The notes under the pieces were generated by a model. It was not told the origin of the DNA. It saw only the letters and a program-made list of their open reading frames with translations, and did not search any database. Of a stretch of 33,887 nt of DNA, positions 16,062 through 26,979 are shown piece by piece (the first letter of the stretch is position 1; every line of letters begins with the position of its first letter). Source of the DNA: an uncultured Nitrosomonas sp. (lineage in GTDB: Bacteria > Pseudomonadota > Gammaproteobacteria > Burkholderiales > Nitrosomonadaceae). Where the stretch lies: assembly GCF_902826915.1 (NCBI RefSeq), contig NZ_CADEGP010000026.1, positions 1-33,887 of the forward strand, written 5' to 3'. A program made the position numbers and the translations under genes.

Positions 16062-16925
16062 CTAATTCTTATCAATAGCATCACGTAATGCTTTTATCAG
16101 ACTTCCGACATTATTTAATAAGTCTGACTCAGAAGACTTCTCTATTTCCTCGATTATCCTGCTACCTACAACCACAGCATCTGATAGTTCTGCTACCGCC
16201 TTAGCTGTTACGCCATCGCGTATGCCAAATCCAACACCGATCGGCAGCGAAATATACTGACGCAATTGCTTCAGCTTAGCACTGACATCTTGCAAATCCA
16301 GGTGCGATGCACCGGTAACTCCTTTAAGAGAAACATAATAAATATAGCCTTTCGCCATCTTTGCCACTTGCTCAATGCGCTGCTGATGCGTAGTGGGGGA
16401 TAATAGAAAGATTGCATCAATTTGATGCTGCTCCAAGCACTGCACCCATTCATTTGATTCTTCCGGGGGATAATCAACAATAAGAACACCATCAACACCG
16501 CAATCTCTCGCTTTGGCAGCAAATGACACATGACCCAAGGCTTCAACAGGGTTTGCATACCCCATCAAAACAATCGGCGTATTTGTATTTGTTTTTCTGA
16601 ATTCAGCCACTAACTTCAATACATCATCTAGGCTGACATGATGTTTTAACGCACGTTCTGAGGATCTTTGGATGGTAGGCCCATCCGCCATGGGATCGGA
16701 AAAAGGAACACCCAGTTCAATAATATCAGCGCCTGACTGAACCAATTGGTGCATCAATTGAACGGTATATTTAGGATGAGGATCACCTGCCGTGATAAAG
16801 GGAATCAAGGCTTTCCGATTTTGTTCTTTTAATCCGGCAAATGTTTTAGCAATGCGATGGGTTCTTCTAGTATCACTTTGCTCGCTAAAAAAGCTGAGTA
16901 AATTTTTAATGCTATCTAGGCTCAT
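16062..16925 (-). CDS. trpA: Tryptophan synthase alpha chain, with an N-terminal extension
   Basis: A 287-aa TIM-barrel subunit that cleaves indole-3-glycerol phosphate to indole, which passes to TrpB. The catalytic acids are Glu70 (IELGVPFSDP) and Asp81 (MADGPTIQ), equivalent to Glu49 and Asp60 in E. coli. Both are shifted by 21, so the protein carries about 21 extra residues before RIAKTFAGLKEQNRKAL. There is no ATG, GTG or TTG codon visible near the usual start, so the extension seems real; the ATG at 16925 has only a weak Shine-Dalgarno. KGVTGAS and GVGFGIRDGVTAKAV form the phosphate site. It is 62 bases after trpB. Confidence 0.95.
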   Translation of the reverse strand: MSLDSIKNLLSFFSEQSDTRRTHRIAKTFAGLKEQNRKALIPFITAGDPHPKYTVQLMHQLVQSGADIIELGVPFSDPMADGPTIQRSSERALKHHVSLDDVLKLVAEFRKTNTNTPIVLMGYANPVEALGHVSFAAKARDCGVDGVLIVDYPPEESNEWVQCLEQHQIDAIFLLSPTTHQQRIEQVAKMAKGYIYYVSLKGVTGASHLDLQDVSAKLKQLRQYISLPIGVGFGIRDGVTAKAVAELSDAVVVGSRIIEEIEKSSESDLLNNVGSLIKALRDAIDKN

Positions 16926-16987
16926 CGGCTTAATCCGCTCTCAATTCTTATCAGAAATTCAACAAAACAACACTGATTATAAGTTTA

Positions 16988-18187
16988 CTACAGTGTTAAA
17001 CCGGACATTTGCGCAACTGTTGCCATATCCTTGTCACCACGGCCCGATAAATTAACCAGCAACAATTTGTCTTTAGGCAAGGTAGGCGCATATTTAGCCG
17101 CGTAAGCCAGCGCATGACTTGATTCCAGTGCCGGCATAATACCTTCGTATCGACACAGTGTGTGGAACGCTTCCAGCGCTTCATCGTCGGTAATCGCGAC
17201 ATATTCAGCACGTCCGCAATCTTTAAGCCAGGCATGCTCGGGACCTACACCAGGATAATCAAGGCCGGCAGAAATTGAGTGTGTTTCAACAATTTGACCA
17301 TTTTCATCTTGAATCAGATAAGTGCGATTGCCATGCAGCACCCCAGGCCTGCCCATCGATAAAGTCGCCGCGTGTTGGTCGGTGTCAATCCCTTTCCCTG
17401 CAGCTTCAACACCTATCAGTTGAATATTGACATCATCAATATAGGGATAAAATAAACCAATGGCATTTGACCCTCCGCCAACGCATGCAATTAGCGCATC
17501 CGGTTGCCGCGTAAAATCCTCTTGCATTTGTATTTTAGCTTCATTCCCTATTACTGCCTGAAAATCCCTCACCATCATTGGATACGGATGAGGTCCGGCT
17601 ACTGTACCAATAATATAAAAAGTATTCTCGACATTAGTAACCCAGTCACGCATCGCCTCATTTAATGCATCTTTCAATGTTCGCGACCCCGACTCGACCG
17701 GCACCACCGTTGCTCCCAGGAGCTTCATGCGATAAACATTGGTTGCCTGACGTTTAACATCTTCAGACCCCATATAAACGACACACTCCATGCCATAACG
17801 TGCTGCAACCGTGGCACTCGCCACACCATGCTGACCCGCACCGGTTTCGGCGATAACCCGTTTCTTTCCCATACGCCGGGCCAATAAAGCTTGTCCAATC
17901 GTGTTGTTTATTTTATGTGCGCCGGTATGATTCAGGTCCTCACGTTTTAACAGTATCTGTGCGCCCCCTAAATGTTCAGACCATCTTTTAGCATGGTAGA
18001 TGGGACTAGGGCGTCCTACATAATGTTTTAATTCTTCAGCAAATTCTGACTGAAAATTCGCATCGTGACGATAAAATTCATATTGCTTTCGCAAATCCTC
18101 CAGCGCCGAAATTAATGTCTCAGCAACAAAAACACCTCCGTACGGTCCAAAGTGACCGTTTCCATTTGGAAGATCATAGGCACTCAC
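16988..18187 (-). CDS. trpB: Tryptophan synthase beta chain
   Basis: A 399-aa PLP enzyme joining indole and serine to tryptophan. The PLP lysine is Lys92 in [15 protein letters not shown]. The catalytic Glu lies in [13 protein letters not shown], and the phosphate-binding loop is [20 protein letters not shown] and [13 protein letters not shown] are family signatures. Its ATG overlaps the trpF stop by four bases (ATGA), giving translational coupling. Full length. Confidence 0.98.
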   Translation of the reverse strand: MSAYDLPNGNGHFGPYGGVFVAETLISALEDLRKQYEFYRHDANFQSEFAEELKHYVGRPSPIYHAKRWSEHLGGAQILLKREDLNHTGAHKINNTIGQALLARRMGKKRVIAETGAGQHGVASATVAARYGMECVVYMGSEDVKRQATNVYRMKLLGATVVPVESGSRTLKDALNEAMRDWVTNVENTFYIIGTVAGPHPYPMMVRDFQAVIGNEAKIQMQEDFTRQPDALIACVGGGSNAIGLFYPYIDDVNIQLIGVEAAGKGIDTDQHAATLSMGRPGVLHGNRTYLIQDENGQIVETHSISAGLDYPGVGPEHAWLKDCGRAEYVAITDDEALEAFHTLCRYEGIMPALESSHALAYAAKYAPTLPKDKLLLVNLSGRGDKDMATVAQMSGLTL

Positions 18188-18801
18188 AATTGTTTTACTC
18201 CTTGCATGAAAGCAAAAATCTTTTTTTCATCTTTAATTCCTTTCGAAGCTTCTACCCCACTCGAAACATCGACTGCCCATGGCTGAGTTCGTTGAATTGC
18301 CATAGACACATTGGCTGGATTTAAGCCACCAGATAGAATAAATGGCAGCGACAAATGTTTGGGTATGAGATCCCACTCAAACGCATGCCCAGTACCTCCT
18401 GGCATATCGGCCACATAAGTATCAAGCAATAAGCCTTTTGCGGTGCTATATCGCTCAGCATATTGTAGCAAATCTGTGTCTTGTTTGACTCTAATTGCTT
18501 TGATGTAAGGCTGGGAAAATTGATTACAAAACTCAGGTGTCTCATCACCATGAAATTGAAGCAGATTTAACTTAGCGACTCGTGCAGTTTCTTCAACCCA
18601 AGCAATGTCAGGATTGACATAAATACCTACCGTGCAAATGAAAGGAGGGATATTGGCGGAAATGAGGCGCGCAACATTTGGATCAATATAACGTGCGCTC
18701 TGAGGCCAGAAAACGAAACCAATCGCATCAGCGCCTAAGCGAATTGCTACCGCAGCATCTTCGCATCGAGTAATTCCACACACTTTTACGCGCACTGACA
18801 T
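18184..18801 (-). CDS. trpF: Phosphoribosylanthranilate isomerase
   Basis: A 205-aa TIM-barrel enzyme of tryptophan synthesis that performs the Amadori rearrangement of phosphoribosylanthranilate. The catalytic Cys is in [12 protein letters not shown] and the catalytic Asp in [31 protein letters not shown] and [16 protein letters not shown] are conserved. It starts 27 bases after truA stops and its stop overlaps trpB. No trp leader peptide or attenuator is visible upstream, as expected with truA directly ahead. Confidence 0.97.
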   Translation of the reverse strand: MSVRVKVCGITRCEDAAVAIRLGADAIGFVFWPQSARYIDPNVARLISANIPPFICTVGIYVNPDIAWVEETARVAKLNLLQFHGDETPEFCNQFSQPYIKAIRVKQDTDLLQYAERYSTAKGLLLDTYVADMPGGTGHAFEWDLIPKHLSLPFILSGGLNPANVSMAIQRTQPWAVDVSSGVEASKGIKDEKKIFAFMQGVKQL

Positions 18802-18828
18802 ATTAAATAATAAGCTATGAATGCTTAA

Positions 18829-19620
18829 TTATATAAGAACATTGGGGATAAGGGGCATTTCAGTTAACCCTGGCATACGCCAGCAAGAATCATATTTCAC
18901 ACCCGCTAAATATAAACCCGCAGCAGAAAAAGTGGGTGCGGCGTATGCGCGATTGCAACCTTCTAGCAATTCAAGCATCCATTCGGAAGAATATTTGCCT
19001 TTACCAACATAAACCAGACAACCAACGATATTTCTTACCATGTGCTGCAAGAATGCATTGGCACGCAAATCAAAAATGAACAAATTTCCATGACGAACAA
19101 TCTTCAACTGTGTCATTGTGCGTATGGGGGATTTTGCTTGACACCCAGCTGCTCTAAACGAAGAAAAATCATGTTCCCCAATCAGGATATTAGCGGCGTG
19201 CTGCATTATGTCCAATCGCAGCGGTTGATGAAACCATCCGACCTTTTTATGATTAATTCCTGGACGCACAGGCTGATTCAGTAACAAATATAAATAACGC
19301 CGCTCAAGTGCACTATATCTCGCATGAAACTTGTCGGACGTTTCAGATGCCCACAAAACGGCAATATCGCCAGGCAAAAACGCATTCACACCGCGCACCC
19401 ATGCAGTAATAGGACGTTGCGCGGAAGTATCAAAATGCACGACCTGATAGAGTGCGTGAACGCCCGTATCAGTTCTTCCAGCAGTGATTACTCGTATTTT
19501 TTCCTGAGCTATTTGAGATAAGGCAGTTTCCAGTGCATCCTGTATTGAACAATTTTCCGGTTGACTTTGCCATCCACAATAACGACTGCCGTCATATTCT
19601 AGAATCAAAATTATTCGCAC
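18829..19620 (-). CDS. truA: tRNA pseudouridine(38-40) synthase
   Basis: An enzyme that isomerises uridines 38-40 in the anticodon stem-loop. The catalytic Asp is in AGRTDTGVHALYQVVHF. FHARYSALERRYLYLLLN and ANAFLQHMVRNIVGCLVYVG are the usual TruA blocks. The frame extends to TTG 19641, but RIILILEYDGSRYCGW is the normal N-terminus, so the GTG at 19620 was chosen; a GGAAAGG lies 12 bases before it. About 263 residues, normal for the family. Located between fimV and trpF as in Pseudomonas. Confidence 0.95.
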   Translation of the reverse strand: MRIILILEYDGSRYCGWQSQPENCSIQDALETALSQIAQEKIRVITAGRTDTGVHALYQVVHFDTSAQRPITAWVRGVNAFLPGDIAVLWASETSDKFHARYSALERRYLYLLLNQPVRPGINHKKVGWFHQPLRLDIMQHAANILIGEHDFSSFRAAGCQAKSPIRTMTQLKIVRHGNLFIFDLRANAFLQHMVRNIVGCLVYVGKGKYSSEWMLELLEGCNRAYAAPTFSAAGLYLAGVKYDSCWRMPGLTEMPLIPNVLI

Positions 19621-19670
19621 AAATAGAAACTGCCTTTCCAAATAAGCTGCAACAAACTAGATAATAATCA

Positions 19671-22160
19671 TTACATACCTTTTAACATTTTCTTCGCAGC
19701 TTTCTTTTGCTTTGCGTCACCGTCTCGGATGACTTCTTCAAGCATTTCTTTGGCGCCTTCCTTATCATCCATCTCTTGATATGCTTTTGCCAAATCTAAT
19801 TTGGTCTCAACTTCTTGCCATGCTTCACTTTGAGTGCTTAAATCTTCCTTTTTAACTTTGTCATCGCTTGTGCCAGAATCTTCTAGATCCAAATTAATAG
19901 CGGCCAAATCAATCTCAGGAGCTATCGCTGACAAATTTGATTCTTTATCATTTTGTGCAATATCTGGAGATTGATCGAACTCCAGAGGATCATTATCGAG
20001 TGCAGACTTTCCTGAATCAGTGCTGCTATCATCACTGAATGCGGGAATCTCAATTTCATTTAGGTTTTGTTTATCTGTCAAATCAGTTTCTGAAGGAGAA
20101 AACTCAAAATCGTCCTTATTCTTTTCTGCAGTTTTATCACTTGAATTGACAGCAGCAGGCGGTTGTTCTGGTTCATCAAAGTCAATCTCTACCGCATAAT
20201 CAGAAACATTCTCAGCTTCTTTTATTTGCTTGGCATCCTTTAATTCAGTTTTTCCTTTCGCTGCGATTTCATCAACTTCATCACTCAAATCAAAATCAAT
20301 TTGATTTGCAAATCCGGAAGAATCTTTATCTTCAGTAGAATCAATCGATTGATTAAATTCTTCCGCAAAATCTTCTTTTAAGTTTCTATCAATAATCTGT
20401 GAATCTTCCGGAAATGTCTCAGCGCCAACCTGCGACACCGTAATCGACTCAGTTTCAGACTCAGATTGCAAAGCATGTTCGGCGCTATCTTCGTAAGGCA
20501 AATCAGGATCTCTATTAAATTCCTCTAACTCTTCGGCTCGAGAATAAGAGTCCGCACCTTGAAAAGATTGGTCATGATCCAAATTTCCAGATGACGATTG
20601 ATCTTCCTCAGTAACAGACGCAGCTTTGGCAGCAGCCATTGAGGCTATTCGAGAACGCATTGCTGAAGAATAATCTTCTTCATTATTTTCTTCTATTTCT
20701 TCATCGTCGTGTGATTGATTTCTGCGTCTTTTAAGAATCAATAAAATAAGTAACAACAGCACAATTAAAGCAGCACCGATGTATTCGATATAATCATATG
20801 CCTGATCAATCAATGATTGACCAGCTTCTTCATCAGGTATCGCAGAAGGCGCATCATTGACTTCAGGTGCTTCTGTAGCTGGTTGAGTTATCGTTGTCTC
20901 CTCTTGCACAGACACAGAGTCCAAAGCTACGTTCTCGGCAACCGAAACCTCGTCTGCCGGAACTTGTGACTCTGGTTTACTAATTAATGTTGGAACTGAT
21001 TCCGCCTTAATTTGTGCCTGCGCTAATACCGAATCCTTCAGCTCTAGCAATTGTTTCAAGTTCTCAACACTCTTTTCCAGCATAGCTACACGTTCATTCG
21101 CTTCCTTTAATGCAAGATTTCGCGCAATCGCATCCTCTTCCATCATACGAAGACGATCAACCAGTGTAGATTCAGCAATCTGACCATCTGTGTCAAGTAA
21201 CTGTGCTCCGCTGGATAGTTTCAGAACCTCTTTGGGGGTATCGGGAGCAGATGTGGATTTCTTATCAGTGCTGGTTGTAATCTGACCTTGATCTGATTGA
21301 CTGATTGTATGAGGTGCTGAGGATTCCTGGCTAATTGCTGCCAACCGCTCTCTGTAATTACGCCAATCTGCTATTTGTGTTTTTATTTCGGTTCTTGCGG
21401 CTGATGAATCAATTGCTGTTATTTCATTCATCTCAGGCACTTTCAAAATCACGCCTGTCCTAAGTAAATTCATGTTGTTAGCGATAAAAGCCTCGCGATT
21501 AGCACGATAAAGCGCTACCAGCATTTGATTAAGATCGACACCGGCGGGTAATACCTGACTCGCAATCGATGATAAGGTATCACCTCGATTAACTGGACCA
21601 TAGGTCTTATTGGATCGACTGGATGTATCGGCAGTTGATTGAACCGAATTTGTAATTGGATTATCATTTTCGATGCGCGGTGATCTTTCTGCATCAAATC
21701 CTGATGCACCAACTATAGGTGGAGAGCTTGTATTGGCTGCCCCCAGATTTTGTGCTGGTGATTCAACAGGATCAAGTAGAACGGTATATTCCCGCAAAAT
21801 GCGTCCTGAAGACCAATTTAACTCCATCAATAACATTAAAAATGGGTCATTAACCGCTTGCGGCGAAGTCAATTTAATATAAGAGTTACCATTTGCTCTC
21901 GTTTCGATTGAAACTTTGAAAGCTGACAAAACAGATTCATAGCTTATACCGGCTTGCGCGAATGCTTCGCGAGTAGCCACACTAGCATTTAGAGATGGTA
22001 TTTCATCAGTATCGGTCGATACGATATCGATTTCAGCGCTAAAAGGTTGCCCCAGCGCAGAGTTAAGTGTCAATTTACCGAGTCCAGCTGCTTGAACAGC
22101 AACCCATGGCAACATCAGAATAATTGCAAACAAGCTTACTTTAAAAGATGTTTTATACAC
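19671..22160 (-). CDS. fimV: FimV/HubP-type polar landmark protein
   Basis: An 829-aa inner-membrane protein that organises the cell pole and supports type IV pili. A signal peptide ends at AVQA (about 24), followed by the FimV N-terminal block GLGKLTLNSALGQPFSAEIDI. A LysM peptidoglycan-binding domain covers about 187-243 (YGPVNRGDTLSSIASQVLP). A coiled coil lies at about 336-380, and one membrane helix at about 459-477 (YIEYIGAALIVLLLLILLIL). The cytoplasmic half is long and very acidic and ends in a TPR-like FimV C-terminal domain (AWQEVETKLDLAKAYQEM, EGAKEMLEEVIRDG). The domain layout is complete. Type IV pilus or chemotaxis partners are not in the window. Confidence 0.95.
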   Translation of the reverse strand: MYKTSFKVSLFAIILMLPWVAVQAAGLGKLTLNSALGQPFSAEIDIVSTDTDEIPSLNASVATREAFAQAGISYESVLSAFKVSIETRANGNSYIKLTSPQAVNDPFLMLLMELNWSSGRILREYTVLLDPVESPAQNLGAANTSSPPIVGASGFDAERSPRIENDNPITNSVQSTADTSSRSNKTYGPVNRGDTLSSIASQVLPAGVDLNQMLVALYRANREAFIANNMNLLRTGVILKVPEMNEITAIDSSAARTEIKTQIADWRNYRERLAAISQESSAPHTISQSDQGQITTSTDKKSTSAPDTPKEVLKLSSGAQLLDTDGQIAESTLVDRLRMMEEDAIARNLALKEANERVAMLEKSVENLKQLLELKDSVLAQAQIKAESVPTLISKPESQVPADEVSVAENVALDSVSVQEETTITQPATEAPEVNDAPSAIPDEEAGQSLIDQAYDYIEYIGAALIVLLLLILLILKRRRNQSHDDEEIEENNEEDYSSAMRSRIASMAAAKAASVTEEDQSSSGNLDHDQSFQGADSYSRAEELEEFNRDPDLPYEDSAEHALQSESETESITVSQVGAETFPEDSQIIDRNLKEDFAEEFNQSIDSTEDKDSSGFANQIDFDLSDEVDEIAAKGKTELKDAKQIKEAENVSDYAVEIDFDEPEQPPAAVNSSDKTAEKNKDDFEFSPSETDLTDKQNLNEIEIPAFSDDSSTDSGKSALDNDPLEFDQSPDIAQNDKESNLSAIAPEIDLAAINLDLEDSGTSDDKVKKEDLSTQSEAWQEVETKLDLAKAYQEMDDKEGAKEMLEEVIRDGDAKQKKAAKKMLKGM

Positions 22161-22348
22161 CGAAGTACCCTCTCTAGTTTTTTGGAAATAAATATCGAAA
22201 GACTAGTATTGCAACATAATCACACTAATTGCGATTACGCCTCAAATTACAGGCTAATCAAACAAACCCATAATTAGTTAAAGCACCTCACAATATATGT
22301 AAGGTGTGAAATATATGTTCTTCAAGTTGCTGGTTCTATCTACCAATA

Positions 22349-22365
22349 TTCGTTAATGTAACGAA
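22349..22365. promoter_or_regulatory. Perfect 7-base dyad in the fimV upstream region
   Basis: TTCGTTA (22349-22355) and TAACGAA (22359-22365) flank ATG, a perfect palindrome. It lies between the asd stop (22432) and the fimV start (22160), about 190 bases ahead of fimV. No T-run follows on the minus strand, so it is more like an operator than an asd terminator. The rest of the 271-base gap is AT-rich and shows nothing else convincing. Confidence 0.4.
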
Positions 22366-22431
22366 AGATTAAACTCGAAATATAAGATACTACATTCGAC
22401 TATTGTATTCAGGATATCGATATAAAGATAT

Positions 22432-23544
22432 TTAGTGTGCAATCAGTATGCGCAACATTCTGCGCAATGGTTCTGCGGCACCCCAAAGTAATTGATCGCC
22501 CACGGTAAAAACAGATAAGTATTCACCGCCCATTGTCAGTTTGCGTAATCGCCCTACCGGTATTGATAAAGTGCCCGTTACTGCCGTTGGCGTTAGTTGT
22601 GAGGTAGTTGCCTCTCTCTCATTGGGAACCACTTCAACCCAATCATTTGAATTTGCAATAATTTCTTCAATTTCATCTAATGGTACATCTTGTTTTAGCT
22701 TGATGGTTAACGCTTGGCTATGGCACCTCATTGCACCAACACGTACACAAATACCATCCACAGGAATTTCTCGGTCGCTTGTTCCAAGAATTTTATTGGT
22801 TTCGGCTTGTCCCTTCCATTCTTCTCGACTTTGTCCATTAGCAACTTCTTTGTCAATCCAGGGAATCAAACTGCCCGCTAACGGAACACCAAAATTTTCA
22901 GTTGGAAATTTTTTATCACGTAATGTGCCAGCAACTTCACGATCAATATCCAAAATACTGGAAGCAGGATTATCCAACAAATCCTTCGCCACTCGATGTG
23001 CCTCACCCATTTGCTGCAACAGCTCACGCATATTTTTGGCCCCGGCACCCGATGCGGCTTGATAAGTCATGGCGCTCATCCAGTCCACCATGCCTTTTTC
23101 AAAAAGACCGCCAACCGCCATTAACATCAAGCTAACTGTACAATTGCCACCAATATAATTTTTTACTCCATCATGAAGGGCCTGCTCAATCACAGGTTTA
23201 TTGACCGGATCCAATATGATCACGGCATCTTTCTCCATGCGCAATGCTGAAGCGGCATCAACCCAATATCCTTGCCAACCCGATTGACGCAACAGTTTAA
23301 AAATCTGATGCGTATAATCCCCACCTTGACATGAAATAATGATATCCATTGCGCTCAGTTGATCAATATCAAAGGCATCTTTTAACGGAGGCGCCTCCTT
23401 GCCAATTTCAGGGCTTACGCCACCTTTTTGTGAAGTTGTAAAAAAAACAGGATCGATCAGAGAAAAATCTTCTTCTTCTCGCATTCTCTGCATTAGCACA
23501 GATCCAACCATCCCACGCCAACCCACAAAACCAACTTGCTTCAT
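22432..23544 (-). CDS. asd: Aspartate-semialdehyde dehydrogenase
   Basis: A 370-aa NADPH enzyme reducing aspartyl phosphate to the semialdehyde that feeds lysine, threonine and methionine synthesis and cell wall diaminopimelate. The nucleotide-binding start is [18 protein letters not shown]. The catalytic Cys135 is in [10 protein letters not shown] and the base His275 in [10 protein letters not shown]. These positions match the E. coli-type enzyme. Conserved place between leuB and fimV. Full length. Confidence 0.97.
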   Translation of the reverse strand: MKQVGFVGWRGMVGSVLMQRMREEEDFSLIDPVFFTTSQKGGVSPEIGKEAPPLKDAFDIDQLSAMDIIISCQGGDYTHQIFKLLRQSGWQGYWVDAASALRMEKDAVIILDPVNKPVIEQALHDGVKNYIGGNCTVSLMLMAVGGLFEKGMVDWMSAMTYQAASGAGAKNMRELLQQMGEAHRVAKDLLDNPASSILDIDREVAGTLRDKKFPTENFGVPLAGSLIPWIDKEVANGQSREEWKGQAETNKILGTSDREIPVDGICVRVGAMRCHSQALTIKLKQDVPLDEIEEIIANSNDWVEVVPNEREATTSQLTPTAVTGTLSIPVGRLRKLTMGGEYLSVFTVGDQLLWGAAEPLRRMLRILIAH

Positions 23545-23633
23545 TGCTTATCTCTTTTTCTAGAATTGACAATCCGTTAATCAAATAAAAAACTGCATAA
23601 ATATTAACTTACTTTATAAAATGATACAAAATG

Positions 23634-23647
23634 ATTAATGCATTAAT
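23634..23647. promoter_or_regulatory. 14-base perfect palindrome between leuB and asd
   Basis: ATTAATG followed by CATTAAT is a perfect palindrome, and TGCATTAATT recurs about 30 bases further right. The 149-base gap between leuB and asd is very AT-rich and probably contains the asd promoter. The dyad could be an operator; the low complexity makes chance possible. Confidence 0.3.
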
Positions 23648-23693
23648 TACGCCTTTATTTCCTAATCATGCATTAATTTGTCATTAAGTATAA

Positions 23694-24755
23694 TTACAGC
23701 ATTGCCAAAACCACATCCCCCATGGCTTTTGTGCCTACAGATTTCATGCCGGCCTCATCAATATCTTTTGTCCTGTAGCTCGCCGCTAAAACTTTTTTAA
23801 CCGCATTTTCTATGCGCTTTGCCGCCACTTCCTGATTGAATGTGTAACGCAGCATCATAGCTACTGATAGTATTGTCGCAAGCGGATTAGCTATATCCTT
23901 CCCAGCGATATCGGGCGCCGAACCGTGAATGGGTTCATATAATCCTTTATTATTCTCATCTAAGGAAGCTGAAGGCAACATACCAATGGATCCTGTTAAC
24001 ATGGAGGCTTCGTCAGACAATATGTCACCAAACATATTTCCGGTGACCATGACGTCAAATTGTTTTGGATTACGAACCAATTGCATAGCAGCATTATCAA
24101 CCAACATATGCGATAAAGCCACTTGCGGGTATTCCTTAGCAACCTCAGTGACAACGTCTCGCCATAATTGTGTACATTCCAATACATTCATTTTATCTAC
24201 GGAACACAATTTACCTTGACGCTTAGCCGCCGTTTGAAACGCAACATGTGTGATGCGGCGTATTTCTGCTTCACTGTAGATCATGGTATTAAAACCAACG
24301 CGCTCTCCATGACGGATCTCAATCCCGCGCGGCTCGCCAAAATAAATATCGCCGGTCAATTCACGCACGATCATGATATCAAGACCGGCAACTATGTCGT
24401 ATTTTAAACTAGAGGCATTGGCGAGTTCTGGATAAAGCATTGCGGGACGCAAATTAGCGAATAAATTAAGCTTCTTGCGAATCGCAAGCAAACCACGCTC
24501 AGGACGCTGCTCGCGCGGCAAAGCATCATATTGCGGGCCTCCAACAGCGCCCAAGAGAACTGCATCCGCCTGACTGGCTAATCGATGGGTCACATCAGGG
24601 TACGGCTCTCCAGTGGCGTCAACTGCACAGCCTCCGATCAATCCGTATTCCAATTCAATACCCAGACCATCAGTTTTCAACGCATCTAATACACGCACGG
24701 CCTGAGCAACAATTTCCGGCCCAATACCATCGCCTCCTAATACAGCAATTTTCAT
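23694..24755 (-). CDS. leuB: 3-isopropylmalate dehydrogenase
   Basis: A 353-aa beta-decarboxylating dehydrogenase of leucine synthesis. [17 protein letters not shown] is the N-terminal block, and [16 protein letters not shown] and [18 protein letters not shown] carry active-site residues. The magnesium aspartates are in [24 protein letters not shown], and [18 protein letters not shown] binds NAD. Full length. It begins 24 bases after leuD stops, in one operon with leuC and leuD. Confidence 0.98.
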   Translation of the reverse strand: MKIAVLGGDGIGPEIVAQAVRVLDALKTDGLGIELEYGLIGGCAVDATGEPYPDVTHRLASQADAVLLGAVGGPQYDALPREQRPERGLLAIRKKLNLFANLRPAMLYPELANASSLKYDIVAGLDIMIVRELTGDIYFGEPRGIEIRHGERVGFNTMIYSEAEIRRITHVAFQTAAKRQGKLCSVDKMNVLECTQLWRDVVTEVAKEYPQVALSHMLVDNAAMQLVRNPKQFDVMVTGNMFGDILSDEASMLTGSIGMLPSASLDENNKGLYEPIHGSAPDIAGKDIANPLATILSVAMMLRYTFNQEVAAKRIENAVKKVLAASYRTKDIDEAGMKSVGTKAMGDVVLAML

Positions 24756-24779
24756 TTTATCCCACTTTCACACGGTCAC

Positions 24780-25418
24780 TTACATAAACAACCAAGGCTG
24801 TTCATTACGTCGTTTCTGCTCAAATTGATTAATTTTTTCAGCGTGCTGCAGGGTTAGGCCAATATCATCCAAGCCATTGAGTAAGCACTGTTTACGAAAA
24901 ATATCAATCTCGAATGTAAATTCTTCTCTTTTTGGAGAGATGACCTTTTGATTCTGAAGATCTACCGTCAATCGGTACCCTTCTGTTGATTTTACTTCCT
25001 CAAATAAGTAGTCCAATATCGCCGCGTCCAGAACAATCGGCAACAAACCAATCTTATAACAATTATTAAAGAAGATGTCCGCAAAACTAGGGGCGATAAT
25101 AACGCGAAAACCGTAATCCTGGAGTGACCAAGGAGCATGTTCACGACTTGATCCGCAGCCAAAATTTGCACGTGCCAGCAATATCTGCACACCTTGGTAA
25201 CGGGGTAGGTTTAACACAAACGCCGGATTTATTTTACGTTGCGATGAATCCATGCCTGGCTCGCCATGATCCAGATATCGCCATTCATCAAATAGATTTT
25301 GACCAAAACCGGTGCGTTTAATTGATTTGAGGAACTGCTTCGGGATGATGGCATCGGTATCAATATTAGCTCGATCCATAGGTGCCACCAGCGCTGTAAT
25401 TGTTTCAAATTTTTCCAT
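24780..25418 (-). CDS. leuD: 3-isopropylmalate dehydratase small subunit
   Basis: A 212-aa swivel-domain subunit that with LeuC converts 2- to 3-isopropylmalate. The signatures are [14 protein letters not shown], the substrate loop [21 protein letters not shown], and [20 protein letters not shown]. Full length. Its ATG overlaps the stop of a 21-codon mini-ORF by one base, and it has only a poor Shine-Dalgarno, so translation probably depends on coupling. Confidence 0.97.
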   Translation of the reverse strand: MEKFETITALVAPMDRANIDTDAIIPKQFLKSIKRTGFGQNLFDEWRYLDHGEPGMDSSQRKINPAFVLNLPRYQGVQILLARANFGCGSSREHAPWSLQDYGFRVIIAPSFADIFFNNCYKIGLLPIVLDAAILDYLFEEVKSTEGYRLTVDLQNQKVISPKREEFTFEIDIFRKQCLLNGLDDIGLTLQHAEKINQFEQKRRNEQPWLFM

Positions 25419-25483
25419 TAATTTATATCGTATCTGACCAAGTGTACTTGCTGTTCATGCACAGCAAAAAAACTGTTTTCCAT
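25418..25483 (-). CDS. 21-codon mini-ORF joining leuC to leuD by two TAATG overlaps
   Basis: The leuC stop TAA runs straight into ATG (TAATG). That ATG opens a 21-codon frame reading [21 protein letters not shown], whose TAA again runs into the leuD ATG (TAATG). The peptide has no membrane segment or known motif. The whole leuC-leuD spacer is thus coding in one frame, which fits a chain of termination-reinitiation. It may be a coupling device with no functional peptide, or coincidence of a 64-base spacer. Other betaproteobacteria often carry a small lipoprotein gene here; this peptide does not look like one. Confidence 0.35.
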   Translation of the reverse strand: MENSFFAVHEQQVHLVRYDIN

Positions 25484-26898
25484 TATTCGTTACTCAGTTT
25501 GCGCACATCAACAAAATGTCCTGCAATTGCAGCAGCAGCGGCCATCGCAGGGCTAACCAAATGCGTCCTGCCACCAGGGCCCTGACGGCCTTCGAAATTT
25601 CGATTTGAGGTTGAAGCACAGCGTTCACCCGCGATCAATCGATCATCATTCATTGCTAAACACATAGAACAACCCGGTTCACGCCATTCAAACCCAGCTG
25701 AGCGAAAAATTTGATCCAGCCCTTCTTGTTCGGCTTGTTTCTTGACCAAGCCTGATCCTGGAACCACCAGCGCCAGCTTGATATTAGCCGCAATATGTTT
25801 CCCTTTGACAATCTGTGCCGCCGCGCGCAGATCTTCAATGCGTGAATTGGTGCAGGAACCGATAAAAATCTTGTCCAGGTTAATTTGCTGAATCGGAGTA
25901 TTGGCGCTTAGCCCCATGTAGTTTAACGCTTGTTGCATATCGTGTCGCTTCACTTCATCGGAAACACGCGCAGGGTCAGGCACGATTCCATCGATTGTTG
26001 TCACCATTTCGGGAGATGTGCCCCAAGTCACCTGAGGCTTTATCTGCGTCGCGTCTAACGTCACTGTTCGATCAAATACAGCATCGGCATCGCTACGCAG
26101 TGTGCGCCAGAATGCAATAGCGCTACCCCATAATTCGTTTTTGGGAGCAAACGGCCGCCCTTTAATGTAATCAATGGTGGTATCATCCACAGCTACCATC
26201 CCAGCACGCGCACCGGCTTCAATCGCCATATTGCACAGCGTCATCCTTCCTTCCATCGATAACGCGCGGATAGCACTGCCAGTAAATTCAATTGCATAGC
26301 CAGTTCCACCTGCAGTGCCAATCTCACCGATAATCGCTAAAGCAATATCTTTGGCAGTAATCCCTAGCCCCAAATTGCCTTCCACCGAGATGCGCATGGT
26401 TTTAGACTTCTTCATCAATAGACATTGCGTGGCTAATACATGCTCAACCTCCGAGGTACCAATCCCAAAAGCCAAGCATCCAAATGCGCCATGCGTACTG
26501 GTATGCGAGTCGCCACAAACCACCGTCATACCTGGCAACGTAGCGCCTTGCTCAGGACCAATCACATGTACAATGCCCTGACGCAAGTCATTCATCTTGA
26601 ACTCAGTAATTCCCAGTTCATCGCAATTCTGATCTAGTGTATCGACTTGCAAGCGAGAAATGGGATCTTGAATACCTTGACTGCGGTCGGTAGTCGGAAC
26701 ATTGTGGTCTGCAACCGCGAGTATAGAATTAAGACGCCAAGGCTTCCGCCCAGCCAGCTTCAGACTTTCAAACGCTTGCGGGCTAGTTACTTCATGCACT
26801 AAATGACGATCAATATAAATTAATGCCATACTACCCGGATCATCAGATTCAGTATGCACCAGATGTTGATTCCAAAGCTTGTCGTATAATGTTTGCAT
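25483..26898 (-). CDS. leuC: 3-isopropylmalate dehydratase large subunit
   Basis: A 471-aa aconitase-family subunit. The three [4Fe-4S] ligands are Cys349 ([13 protein letters not shown]), Cys410 and Cys413 ([10 protein letters not shown]). [15 protein letters not shown] and [20 protein letters not shown] are further family motifs. Full length. First gene of leuCDB; the 81-base gap upstream shows no leader peptide with a leucine run, so no classical attenuator. Confidence 0.98.
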   Translation of the reverse strand: MQTLYDKLWNQHLVHTESDDPGSMALIYIDRHLVHEVTSPQAFESLKLAGRKPWRLNSILAVADHNVPTTDRSQGIQDPISRLQVDTLDQNCDELGITEFKMNDLRQGIVHVIGPEQGATLPGMTVVCGDSHTSTHGAFGCLAFGIGTSEVEHVLATQCLLMKKSKTMRISVEGNLGLGITAKDIALAIIGEIGTAGGTGYAIEFTGSAIRALSMEGRMTLCNMAIEAGARAGMVAVDDTTIDYIKGRPFAPKNELWGSAIAFWRTLRSDADAVFDRTVTLDATQIKPQVTWGTSPEMVTTIDGIVPDPARVSDEVKRHDMQQALNYMGLSANTPIQQINLDKIFIGSCTNSRIEDLRAAAQIVKGKHIAANIKLALVVPGSGLVKKQAEQEGLDQIFRSAGFEWREPGCSMCLAMNDDRLIAGERCASTSNRNFEGRQGPGGRTHLVSPAMAAAAAIAGHFVDVRKLSNE

Positions 26899-26979
26899 CA
26901 GTAAAAAATAAAATCGAACGTAACGCGCAATTATCCCATAAAGTTTACCAATTCAACAAACTAACCACGCTATCGCTTA

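Noticed and set aside
26899..26979. Leucine leader peptide or attenuator before leuC
   Set aside because: No short frame with a leucine-codon run and no terminator/antiterminator pair could be seen.
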